DNA from: Bacteroidota bacterium
Lineage (GTDB): Bacteria > Bacteroidota > Bacteroidia > 2-12-FULL-35-15
Length of the DNA stretch: 5,586 nt
Direction: 5' to 3'
Assembly: GCA_021413595.1 (NCBI GenBank)
Contig: JAIOQD010000693.1
Coordinates: 1-5,586 of the forward strand
The notes under the pieces were generated by a model, which saw only the letters and a list, made by a program, of their open reading frames with translations, had not been told where the DNA came from and searched no databases. The first letter of the stretch is position 1. Every line of letters starts with the position of its first letter. Shown in pieces: positions 1 through 5,586 of the stretch. Position numbers and translations under genes: made by a program.

Positions 1-472
1 CATTAAATCTTTAAAATCACAAATTGAAACCTGGGAGCAAACATACTTGATAAAAGCTCCTATTGACGGGAATATTTCGTTATTCAATTTTTGGACAAAA
101 AATCAGAACATAAAACAAGGCGATGAAGTATTGAGTATTGTTCCAACTGAAAAGCAAGAAGTAATCGCAAAACTCACATTACCCGTTCAAAATTCAGGAA
201 AGTTAAAACGAGGACAAGTTGTTAATATTAAACTCAATAATTACCAATTTCAGGAATATGGGATGTTGAAAGGCTATGTAAAAAATATTTCTCTGATGCC
301 CCAAAATGAAAATTATTCAGTTGAAGTTACTTTACCTAACAAGCTAACAACAACGTATCATAAACAACTTGATTACAAGGAAGAGATGCAAGGAACGGCT
401 GATGTTATTACAGATGAATTAAGCGTGTTTGACAGAGTGTTTTATCAGTTTAGGAAGATTCTAAAAAAGTAG
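1..472 (+). CDS. HlyD-family secretion / membrane-fusion adaptor protein, C-terminal part (5' end outside window)
   Basis: The reading frame is open from base 2 to a TAG at 470-472, giving 156 residues. The gene clearly starts upstream of the window. The TTG at 47 lies inside a conserved segment and is not a start. The visible part opens with the end of a coiled coil (SLKSQIETWEQTYL). A lipoyl/biotinyl-like half-motif follows (IKAPIDGNIS, then NIKQGDEVLSIVP), then a beta-barrel region (KLKRGQVVNIKLNNY) and a typical HlyD C-terminus (EMQGTADVITDELSVFDRVF). Proteins of this family sit in the periplasm, anchored in the inner membrane, and link an ABC or other exporter to an outer-membrane channel. 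In Bacteroidota close relatives often accompany peptidase-containing ABC transporters that export bacteriocin-like peptides. That partner would lie upstream and cannot be seen, so the substrate is unknown. No gene follows for 308 bp, so this is probably the last gene of its operon. Confidence 0.87.
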   Translation, partial: IKSLKSQIETWEQTYLIKAPIDGNISLFNFWTKNQNIKQGDEVLSIVPTEKQEVIAKLTLPVQNSGKLKRGQVVNIKLNNYQFQEYGMLKGYVKNISLMPQNENYSVEVTLPNKLTTTYHKQLDYKEEMQGTADVITDELSVFDRVFYQFRKILKK

Positions 473-497
473 ATTGATTAAGGAGCAGAATGTAATT

Positions 498-546
498 AAA
501 TTTTAAACAGGCTCAAATAAAATATTTAAAGAAATTTAAAACAGGC
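498..546. repeat. Imperfect 15-bp direct repeat, 34-bp period
   Basis: AAATTTTAAACAGGC (498-512) recurs as AAATTTAAAACAGGC (532-546), a 14 of 15 match. The two copies are spaced 34 bp start to start in the AT-rich gap behind the HlyD gene. There are only two copies, so this is not a CRISPR array. It could be a local duplication or a pair of protein-binding sites. Confidence 0.45.
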
Positions 547-596
547 CTATGTGATATACTTCCATTATTAAAAAATCCTCTATATTTACCATATAA

Positions 597-742
597 TAAT
601 GCGAATCAAGGCTTGGATGAAGAAACTATTGTGGGTTGTCACCCTGAGCCTGCCGAAGGGGGTGCGTTAGCCTTCCCACATACTTCGACAAGCCTCTGTA
701 TGACCATCGCACCGAAAAAAATTCAACTCTTGATTCGCATTA
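597..742. repeat. MITE-like composite inverted-repeat element (146 bp)
   Basis: TAATGCGAATCAAG at 597-610 is the exact reverse complement of 729-742 (CTTGATTCGCATTA). ATAA directly flanks both outer ends (593-596 and 743-746), as a 4-bp target duplication would. Inside are two diverged, oppositely oriented copies of a GC-richer unit of the CCCTGAGCnTGTCGAAGG type, at 638-660 and 679-704. Each can fold on its own: CACCC 640-644 with GGGTG 660-664, and CATAC 679-683 with GTATG 698-702. No transposase is encoded. Units of this type are, from general knowledge, scattered repeats in Bacteroidota intergenic regions. Translation of the element in the frame of the downstream gene gives a peptide containing CHPEPAEGG, which is a by-product of the repeat and not protein sequence. 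Confidence 0.75.
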
Positions 743-780
743 ATAACAGGTATCTATTCAATCATACGAAATTCTACAAA

Positions 781-3700
781 ATGAAGAACAAGTCAAAACT
801 ACTGACATTTATTTTAATCGCTTTTGCTATCAGCACATTCGGGCAATTTCCTCAAAACACTTATCAAAGCGCTTCTAACAAATACTACTGGAAAAACAGA
901 AAACCTTATGAAGGATACTGGCAGCAGGATGTACACTATAAAATAAACGCATCTATTGATGACAAAACGGATATTATTGATGGTGCAATTGAATTGGTTT
1001 ATACAAATAATTCACCTGATGAATTACCCTTTGTTTATTTTCATTTATACAGTAATGCCCAAGCTAAAGGCTCTTATTTATCCAGCTTGTATCATAACAA
1101 TGGCATGAAATTAAATTATGGTAAATACCAGGAACAGGGTCTTGGAACTAATGTTTCAAAAATCACATTTAACGGAATTGATTTAAAAACGGAGCAAGAT
1201 AATACTGTATTAAAAGTATTTCTTCCAAAGCCAATAAAATCAGGCGAAAGCATCACTTTTAAAATTGATTTTAAAACCTATTTTGATAATGGGACCATTC
1301 GTAACCGGATGAAATTATTTAATGCCTGGGGCAATAAACATTATGATGTGGTACATTGGTATCCGCGTATTTCGGTATATGACAGCAAATTTGGCTGGGA
1401 TACCGATCAGCACATGGATCACGAATTTTATGGTAATTTCGGAACGTATGATGTTGCTTTTACATTTCCTAACAATTACATACTTGATGCTACAGGTGTG
1501 TTATTGAATAAAGACGAGGTATTGCCAGCCGACCTACTTGCAAAACTGGATATTAAAAATTTCAAAAACAAACCCTGGAATGAAACACCATCAGTAATTA
1601 TCCCAGCTGATGGAACAAAAAAAACATGGAGATTCCATGCTGAAAATGTTCATGACTTTGCCCTTACAGCCGATCCTACCTATCGTATTGGTGAAGCCGA
1701 ATGGAACGGAATAAAATGTATCTCGCTTGCCCAGGAGCCTCACGCTTCCCGTTGGCAAAATGCTGCTGAATATGCTGCAAAAGTTATAAGAGTAAATTCC
1801 GAAGATTTTGGAATGTATGGTTATCCCAAAATGATAGTTGCGGATGCACAGGACGGAATGGAATATCCAATGCTTACACTTGATGGCGGTTACGACCCTG
1901 ATTACCGAGATTTATTAGCACATGAGATCAGCCACAACTGGTTTTTTGGAATGGTTGGTTCAAATGAAACATACAGAGCTGCGCTGGACGAAGGGTTCAC
2001 TCAATTTTTAACCAACTGGACCTATGAGCGAATAGATGGTAATCAGCGAGTTAAATATGCGCCAAAATCAAAGTATGTGGAACGCTTCACAGAACCTGAT
2101 TATGTAAGGAACAGTGAAGTTTACAATGGGTATATGAATGATGCTGCAAGAGGAATGGAAACAAATATTAATGTTCACTCCGATGGTTTTGGCGGAGCTA
2201 TACGGCATGGTGGTGGTTACCGACAAGTGTATATGAAAACGGCAACCATGCTTTATAACCTGCAATATACGCTAGGAGATTCTTTGTTCCTGAGTGCTAT
2301 GCAACATTATTTTAATCAATGGAAATTTGCTCATCCTTATTTTGAAGATTTCCGTAATTCTGTTATACAACATACCAAGGTTGACCTCAACTGGTTTTTT
2401 GATGAATGGATAGAATCTTCCAAAACAATTGATTATGCTGTAAAATCAGTAAAAAGCGGAGATATGGATGGCGAATATAAAATCACCTTCAAACGCAAAG
2501 GAATGCAAATGCCAATTGATTTCGCTGTGGTTGCAAAAAATGATACAGTTTATAATTTTCACATCCCTAACAATTGGTTTGTTAAAAAAACAAAAGCAAC
2601 CGTTTTACCCCGCTGGATCGGCTGGGATAACGTAAAACCCGAATATACAGCTACTGTAATCATTCCTTCGGGCATAGAAGATGTGGTTATTGATCCTAGT
2701 ACACGATTGGCTGATATATACATGCTTGACAATAATAAAAAATTTTCCATAAAATATCGTTTCGATTCAAAGATCTATAATCCGCCTAACTGGATGCGGT
2801 ATGAAGTATTTGCCCGCCCTGATATATGGTATAATGGTTATGATGGTATAAAGGCCGGCTTAAATATCAATGGTAATTATATGAATTACAAACATATTTT
2901 TGATGCAACAGTTTGGTTCAATACCGGTATTGCACAAAATTATTTAACTACAACTATTGCAAAAGATAAATATGACGATGTTAATTTCAGAATCAGCTAT
3001 CGTACATCTACTGATGCGTTTATGAAGGGCTCAGCCATATATGGAACGGCAAAAGCATTGGATGGTTTAAATGCTTATACGCTTGGTTTTGACAGAAAAG
3101 ATATTGAAGGAAAAAACAGAGTATATATGTTTTTCAAATCGATGTACCGTAAAGATCTGAATGATCTAACCTATTTGTTATTGCCCAACGAATGGACTCC
3201 TAATCAGCTTAACAATACTATCAATATGGGCATTGAGCATACTTACAATTACTCAAGAGGAACAGGTACTATTAATTTAGGACTACGTACATCCGCGCTT
3301 TTAAGTGATTATGACTATCAAACACTTAATTTAAATGTAATTAATCGCACCCGTTTAGGAAAACTTGTTTTAAATACACGTGTGATCGGTCAATATGGAA
3401 CTGGTAATAACTGGGCAAGTGAATCTTCGTTATTTTTAGCAGGTGCAAATCCGGAAGAAATGATGGAAAATAAATATACCCGTTCACAAGGCTTTTTTGA
3501 TCCCGCCTGGGCAAATATGGGTGCCAGCACCAATACCTTTCAACATGGTGGTGGGCTTAATTTACGCGGTTACTCGGGCTATTTAGCTCCTCAATTAACA
3601 AGTGATGGAAGCACTGTATTCACCTACAAAGGCCAAACAGGGGCTGCAGTGAATGCAGAATTAGAATTTGATCGAATTGTAAAGATCAGAAGGCAAAATT

Positions 3701-3975
3701 GGTTAACACGTACATTTAAGTTAACTACTTATTTATTTGGTGATGCTGGTATCATTAATTACAATAGCCTAACCGATGATGTTTTAAAAATGAGTGATGT
3801 GCGTATTGATGCCGGTTTAGGGCTAGCTTTAACAATTAAAAGGTTTGGAGTATTACAAACCGTTAATCCTCTGACCATTCGTTTTGATATGCCATTTTTC
3901 TTAAACAAAACACCGGCAACAGATATTGGCTTTGTTCAATATCGCTTTGTTATTGGGGTGAGTAGGGCTTTTTAA
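781..3975 (+). CDS. Exported M1-family zinc metallopeptidase with C-terminal Omp85-like outer-membrane barrel
   Basis: The protein has 1064 residues. I chose the ATG at 781 because it opens a classic signal peptide (lysines at 2, 4 and 6, hydrophobic 7-20, cleavage near STFG|Q at 21-22). The frame stays open upstream to a TTG at 613, but that part is repeat DNA. Order of parts: M1 N-terminal beta domain (about 46-250); catalytic domain (about 280-545) with a GAMEN-like DGMEY at 358-362, zinc ligands H381 and H385 in HEISH, catalytic E382, third ligand E404 and probable transition-state Tyr484; a beta-rich linker domain (about 550-655). Residues 656-1064 look like a 16-strand Omp85-type barrel: GGGLNLRGY at 923-931 matches the (V/L)RG(F/Y) loop motif, LFGDAG is at 985-990, DAGLGLALTI is at 1010-1019, and the last residue is Phe. 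Family knowledge predicts an aminopeptidase. Surface or periplasmic placement of the enzyme is inference. No POTRA domain is evident. No Shine-Dalgarno sequence precedes the start. Confidence 0.93.
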   Translation: MKNKSKLLTFILIAFAISTFGQFPQNTYQSASNKYYWKNRKPYEGYWQQDVHYKINASIDDKTDIIDGAIELVYTNNSPDELPFVYFHLYSNAQAKGSYLSSLYHNNGMKLNYGKYQEQGLGTNVSKITFNGIDLKTEQDNTVLKVFLPKPIKSGESITFKIDFKTYFDNGTIRNRMKLFNAWGNKHYDVVHWYPRISVYDSKFGWDTDQHMDHEFYGNFGTYDVAFTFPNNYILDATGVLLNKDEVLPADLLAKLDIKNFKNKPWNETPSVIIPADGTKKTWRFHAENVHDFALTADPTYRIGEAEWNGIKCISLAQEPHASRWQNAAEYAAKVIRVNSEDFGMYGYPKMIVADAQDGMEYPMLTLDGGYDPDYRDLLAHEISHNWFFGMVGSNETYRAALDEGFTQFLTNWTYERIDGNQRVKYAPKSKYVERFTEPDYVRNSEVYNGYMNDAARGMETNINVHSDGFGGAIRHGGGYRQVYMKTATMLYNLQYTLGDSLFLSAMQHYFNQWKFAHPYFEDFRNSVIQHTKVDLNWFFDEWIESSKTIDYAVKSVKSGDMDGEYKITFKRKGMQMPIDFAVVAKNDTVYNFHIPNNWFVKKTKATVLPRWIGWDNVKPEYTATVIIPSGIEDVVIDPSTRLADIYMLDNNKKFSIKYRFDSKIYNPPNWMRYEVFARPDIWYNGYDGIKAGLNINGNYMNYKHIFDATVWFNTGIAQNYLTTTIAKDKYDDVNFRISYRTSTDAFMKGSAIYGTAKALDGLNAYTLGFDRKDIEGKNRVYMFFKSMYRKDLNDLTYLLLPNEWTPNQLNNTINMGIEHTYNYSRGTGTINLGLRTSALLSDYDYQTLNLNVINRTRLGKLVLNTRVIGQYGTGNNWASESSLFLAGANPEEMMENKYTRSQGFFDPAWANMGASTNTFQHGGGLNLRGYSGYLAPQLTSDGSTVFTYKGQTGAAVNAELEFDRIVKIRRQNWLTRTFKLTTYLFGDAGIINYNSLTDDVLKMSDVRIDAGLGLALTIKRFGVLQTVNPLTIRFDMPFFLNKTPATDIGFVQYRFVIGVSRAF

Positions 3976-4004
3976 AGAACCACTTTTGTTAAAATAGAAC
4001 GCAG

Positions 4005-4053
4005 ATGACACAGATCGTTTATGATCAAAAAATAAAACCTTTCTCTGTGTCAT
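4005..4053. repeat. Palindromic intergenic repeat (ATGACACAGA ... TCTGTGTCAT)
   Basis: ATGACACAGA at 4005-4014 is perfectly complementary to TCTGTGTCAT at 4044-4053, with a 29-nt loop. The left arm is preceded by GAACGC, as in longer, more complete copies of this repeat type that I recall from Bacteroidota genomes. The right arm diverges after the core (ACTAATG instead of CTGCGTT), so this copy looks decayed. It lies 29 bp behind the peptidase stop codon. There is no T-tract after it, so it is a poor candidate for an intrinsic terminator, though it could protect the 3' end of the mRNA. Confidence 0.6.
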
Positions 4054-4141
4054 ACTAATGACCTTTGGAATCGATGTTCCGTTATTTCAATAAATTGGAT
4101 CAAAAAAAAGTAATTAAAAAGGCAGATTAAAAAAAATGTTG

Positions 4142-4149
4142 TTATTTTG
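4142..4149 (+). promoter_or_regulatory. Possible -7 promoter box for the TPR gene
   Basis: TTATTTTG matches five of the six fixed positions of the Bacteroidota -7 consensus TAnnTTTG and lies 47 bp before the ATG at 4197. No TTG is found at the usual distance upstream; the nearest (4095-4097) is too far. The leader from here to the start is very A-rich and has no Shine-Dalgarno sequence, which is normal for this phylum. Confidence 0.35.
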
Positions 4150-4196
4150 CTAAAATAGAAAATCGTAAAAATGTTAAACTTAAAAATAAAAATAAA

Positions 4197-4952
4197 ATGA
4201 AAAAAACATTCATTGCAGTTGTTACAATTATTGCAAGTCTATCAGCGGTTGCACAAACCAACGAGGAACTATATGCAAAAGCATATAAATTAAAACTTGA
4301 ATACAAAAACAAAGAAGCTTTTCCGATGTTTCAGACATTATTAAAAAGCGATTCTAATAATTTGAACTACCTGCAATACGGAAGTTTCCTATATTCAAAA
4401 TATGGTTTTTATTATGCTCCTGAAGCTGAAAAAATGACCTATTATAAAAAAGCGGAGCACCTTGCTAAAAAGGCGATCAAAATAAATGAAGCATCGGCAG
4501 ATGCTCATTATGTGTATGCAATGGCATTGGGTCGTATCAATGAAAATGCAAGCTCGAAACAAAAAATTGCGAATGCAAAATTAATTAAAACAGAAGTAGA
4601 TAGAGCTATTACACTGAATCCAAAATTAGCCGGAGCATATCATATACTTGGCAGATGGAATCGTACTGTTGCAGGTTTCAGCAGTGTAGAGAAAATAATG
4701 ATTAATTCATTTTTTGGCGGTGTACCTCCGGGAGGTTCTTATGATGATGCTGTAAAAGCCTTTATGACGGCTGTTGGTATCGAACCAAAATACATGGCTC
4801 ACCAATATGAACTTGCTCAAACTTATTATGATATGGGCAAAAATGTGGAAGCAAAGCTGTGGGCTCAAAAAGCAATGGAAATAATACCATCAAATGATGA
4901 TGACAAGAAAGCAAAAGCAGATTGTGAAGCTTTGTTGAAGAAATTGAATTAA
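4197..4952 (+). CDS. Secreted TPR protein similar to the RMDN/FAM82 (regulator of microtubule dynamics) family
   Basis: The protein has 251 residues. It begins with a clear signal peptide (MKKTFIAVV..., cleavage near SAVA|Q at 19-20), so it should act in the periplasm or be envelope-associated. The mature part is almost entirely helical tetratricopeptide-like repeats: about 22-50, 83-110 (YKKAEHLAKKAIKINEAS and on), 125-156 and 181-235. The segment HILGRWNRTVAGFS (149-162), then SFFGGVPPGG (171-180) and an ending TPR (YELAQTYYDMGKNVEAKLWA, 204-223), follows the layout I recall for eukaryotic RMDN1-3: LGRW, a helix, F-G-x-x-P-P, then the last TPR. TPR proteins bind other proteins; no enzymatic motif is visible. 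The bacterial role is unknown and the eukaryotic name should not be read as a function here. It stands 221 bp after the peptidase gene, is followed by a likely terminator, and so is probably transcribed alone. Confidence 0.88.
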   Translation: MKKTFIAVVTIIASLSAVAQTNEELYAKAYKLKLEYKNKEAFPMFQTLLKSDSNNLNYLQYGSFLYSKYGFYYAPEAEKMTYYKKAEHLAKKAIKINEASADAHYVYAMALGRINENASSKQKIANAKLIKTEVDRAITLNPKLAGAYHILGRWNRTVAGFSSVEKIMINSFFGGVPPGGSYDDAVKAFMTAVGIEPKYMAHQYELAQTYYDMGKNVEAKLWAQKAMEIIPSNDDDKKAKADCEALLKKLN

Positions 4953-4990
4953 GGAGAGTTCCAAAAATTCATTATCAAAACAAAAACATT

Positions 4991-5082
4991 ACCACTAAGG
5001 CAATAGAACACATAGAAACACTAAGGAATTCTCTGTGAGGCTTTTGAACTTAGTGTCTTAGTGGTTATTTTTTTTAATTTTT
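4991..5082 (+). terminator. Palindromic repeat with T-tract, likely intrinsic terminator of the TPR gene
   Basis: Outer arms ACCACTAAG (4991-4999) and CTTAGTGGT (5057-5065) pair perfectly. Inner arms ACACTAAG (5018-5025) and CTTAGTGT (5049-5056) nest directly inside, leaving an 18-nt bulge on the left. A run of eight T (5068-5075) and a further T-rich stretch follow, as in a Rho-independent terminator. It begins 38 bp behind the TPR stop codon. The CCACTAAG sequence is itself a recurring palindromic repeat type in Bacteroidota, so a mobile or repetitive sequence may have been taken up as a terminator. The stem is AT-rich and of moderate stability. Confidence 0.6.
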
Positions 5083-5144
5083 AGAACTGCCCTTAATAAG
5101 GAGTCCAAAATAACTTCCCTGTTTTTATTATTTTATAGTGTTTT

Positions 5145-5180
5145 GCGCCTTTGCGGTGAGCATATTTACCGCAAAGGCGC
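5145..5180. repeat. Perfect 13-bp palindrome (GCGCCTTTGCGGT / ACCGCAAAGGCGC)
   Basis: Arms 5145-5157 and 5168-5180 are exact reverse complements around a 10-nt loop, and are much richer in GC than their surroundings. The downstream GAAGCTCTTTGC continues the type (GGCGCGAAG...CTTTGC) seen in other Bacteroidota intergenic repeats. There is no T-tract on the + side. It may act as a mRNA-end hairpin or be a selfish REP-like element. Confidence 0.7.
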
Positions 5181-5452
5181 GAAGCTCTTTGCTAATTCGT
5201 CAAAAAAAATATAATATACCATAAATTCGTTGCCCATTTTTTTGTTTATACTCGTTGGATTAATCAAAAACATACTTATAATTGTGTGATAAAGCCAATT
5301 AATGAAAATACACTTGATGTAAGTGGTTTTATCGGAAATACAGTATTTGGCGAACAGATACCTAAAAATGCGTGTAAAATCACAAAAATGGCTTGTTTTT
5401 GGGTAATTTTATGATATTTATATTGTTTTTACATAAGATTTAAAGAAAAACG
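5181..5452. other. AT-rich stretch without a convincing gene
   Basis: No gene or structured RNA of a known family was recognised. Two weak hairpins can be drawn. One pairs GATAAAGCCA (5288-5297) with TGGTTTTATC (5324-5333), with one G-T pair, around a small inner stem CACTT/AAGTG (5311-5315 / 5321-5325). The other pairs TAAAAT...CAAAAA (5375-5388) with TTTTTG...ATTTTA (5396-5411). A short frame from GTG 5286 to TGA 5414 could give 42 residues (including NENTLDVSGFIGNTVFGEQ) but has no recognisable homologue or start signal. Confidence 0.4.
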
Positions 5453-5481
5453 TTGCAGGAATAAAAAAATGTATATCTTTG
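5453..5481 (+). promoter_or_regulatory. Bacteroidota-type promoter of rpmH
   Basis: TTG at 5453-5455 (-33 element) and TATCTTTG at 5474-5481 (perfect TAnnTTTG -7 element) are separated by 18 nt, within the normal range for the primary sigma factor of Bacteroidota. Transcription should start near 5487-5490, leaving a leader of about 65 nt before the ATG at 5553. A strong housekeeping promoter fits a ribosomal protein gene. Confidence 0.8.
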
Positions 5482-5552
5482 CAATCCGAATTTAGAAAAG
5501 AAATTATAAATTAGTTCTTCACAATTTAAGAAGGACACAATATATTGAACTA

Positions 5553-5586
5553 ATGAAAGCATTACGTACTTACCAACCGTCAAGAA
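5553..5586 (+). CDS. rpmH: Ribosomal protein L34, first 11 codons (3' end outside window)
   Basis: The visible residues are MKALRTYQPSR, then the window ends. RTYQPSR matches the conserved N-terminus of bL34 (usually MKRTYQPS or MKRTFQPS), a very short basic protein of the large ribosomal subunit that packs against 23S rRNA. Compared with the usual form there are two extra residues (Ala-Leu) after MK. AAGAAGGA at 5528-5535 resembles a Shine-Dalgarno sequence but ends 17 nt before the ATG, further than normal, and Bacteroidota rarely depend on it. The strong promoter and separate leader support a highly expressed gene. Only 11 residues are visible, so the identification rests on that short match. 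Confidence 0.8.
   Translation, partial: MKALRTYQPSR

Larger units (their letters stand above)
473..780. other. Gene-free region between the HlyD gene and the M1 peptidase gene
   Basis: This 308-bp stretch has no supportable gene. It holds a 15-bp direct repeat (498-546) and the 146-bp inverted-repeat element (597-742). Two weak promoter-like matches to the Bacteroidota -7 box (TAnnTTTG) can be pointed out for the peptidase gene. One is TATATTTA at 581-588, just before the element. The other is TATCTATT at 751-758, which has a TTG at 730-732 exactly 18 nt upstream. Neither is a full match, and the second has two of six fixed positions wrong. No T-tracted hairpin that could terminate the HlyD transcript was found. 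Confidence 0.5.
3984..4160. repeat. 16-bp near-identical direct repeat at both ends of the intergenic region
   Basis: TTTTGTTAAAATAGAA (3984-3999) recurs as TTTTGCTAAAATAGAA (4145-4160), with one mismatch. Only the two 16-bp ends are repeated; the interval between them includes the palindrome at 4005-4053. Both copies include the TTTG part of a possible Bacteroidota -7 box (CACTTTTG and TTATTTTG). The pair could be a duplicated leader segment or chance in AT-rich DNA. Confidence 0.4.

Noticed and set aside
498..546. Start of a CRISPR array
   Set aside because: Only two imperfect copies of 15 bp, no further units and no cas genes.
1322..1507. 61-codon + strand open frame inside the peptidase gene
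   Set aside because: It lies wholly inside the M1 gene in another frame, has no start signal and no recognisable protein features.
2068..2265. 65-codon minus-strand open frame
   Set aside because: It is antisense to the catalytic part of the peptidase gene; the composition reflects the other strand's codons and no promoter is visible.
2559..2750. 63-codon minus-strand open frame
   Set aside because: It is antisense to the linker region of the peptidase gene and has no independent support.
5288..5333. Riboswitch or small RNA upstream of rpmH
   Set aside because: The stem-loop is weak, contains a G-T pair, lies upstream of the rpmH promoter rather than in its leader, and matches no class I know.
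5286..5414. Possible 42-codon gene from GTG 5286
   Set aside because: No ribosome-binding or promoter signal, a rare start codon, no family recognised; the frame is open by chance length in AT-rich DNA. It could be a gene remnant but nothing proves it.

Overview
The window looks like a chromosomal stretch from a low-GC member of the Bacteroidota (Bacteroidetes). The evidence is AT-rich intergenic DNA, A-rich leaders without Shine-Dalgarno sequences, a near-ideal Bacteroidota promoter (TTG, 18-nt spacer, TAtcTTTG) before the last gene, a large M1 peptidase with an outer-membrane-type C-terminus, and several palindromic intergenic repeats of types I associate with this phylum. All genes lie on the + strand. 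The genus cannot be told from the sequence.

Layout. 1-472 is the C-terminal part of a HlyD-family membrane-fusion (adaptor) protein, cut by the window edge. 473-780 is non-coding and carries a 15-bp direct repeat and a 146-bp MITE-like element (597-742) with perfect 14-bp terminal inverted repeats and a possible ATAA target duplication. 781-3975 encodes a 1064-residue exported protein. It has a complete M1 zinc-metallopeptidase active site (HEISH, then E after 18 residues), followed by about 410 residues that read as an Omp85-type outer-membrane barrel (LRGY motif, FGDAG, terminal Phe). 3976-4196 holds a palindromic repeat and a possible promoter. 4197-4952 encodes a secreted TPR protein that resembles the eukaryotic RMDN/FAM82 (regulator of microtubule dynamics) family. 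4953-5552 holds a hairpin with a T-tract (likely terminator), a perfect 13-bp palindrome, about 270 bp with no convincing gene, and a strong promoter. 5553-5586 is the first 11 codons of a gene that reads as ribosomal protein L34 (rpmH).

The genes do not look like one operon. Each is separated by more than 200 bp containing palindromes, and their roles differ: export adaptor, envelope peptidase, periplasmic TPR protein, ribosomal protein. The most notable items are the M1 peptidase-Omp85 barrel fusion, whose architecture recalls type Vd (patatin-Omp85) proteins but with a peptidase passenger and no obvious POTRA domain, and the bacterial RMDN-like TPR protein. No defence system, CRISPR array, tRNA or rRNA gene was seen.
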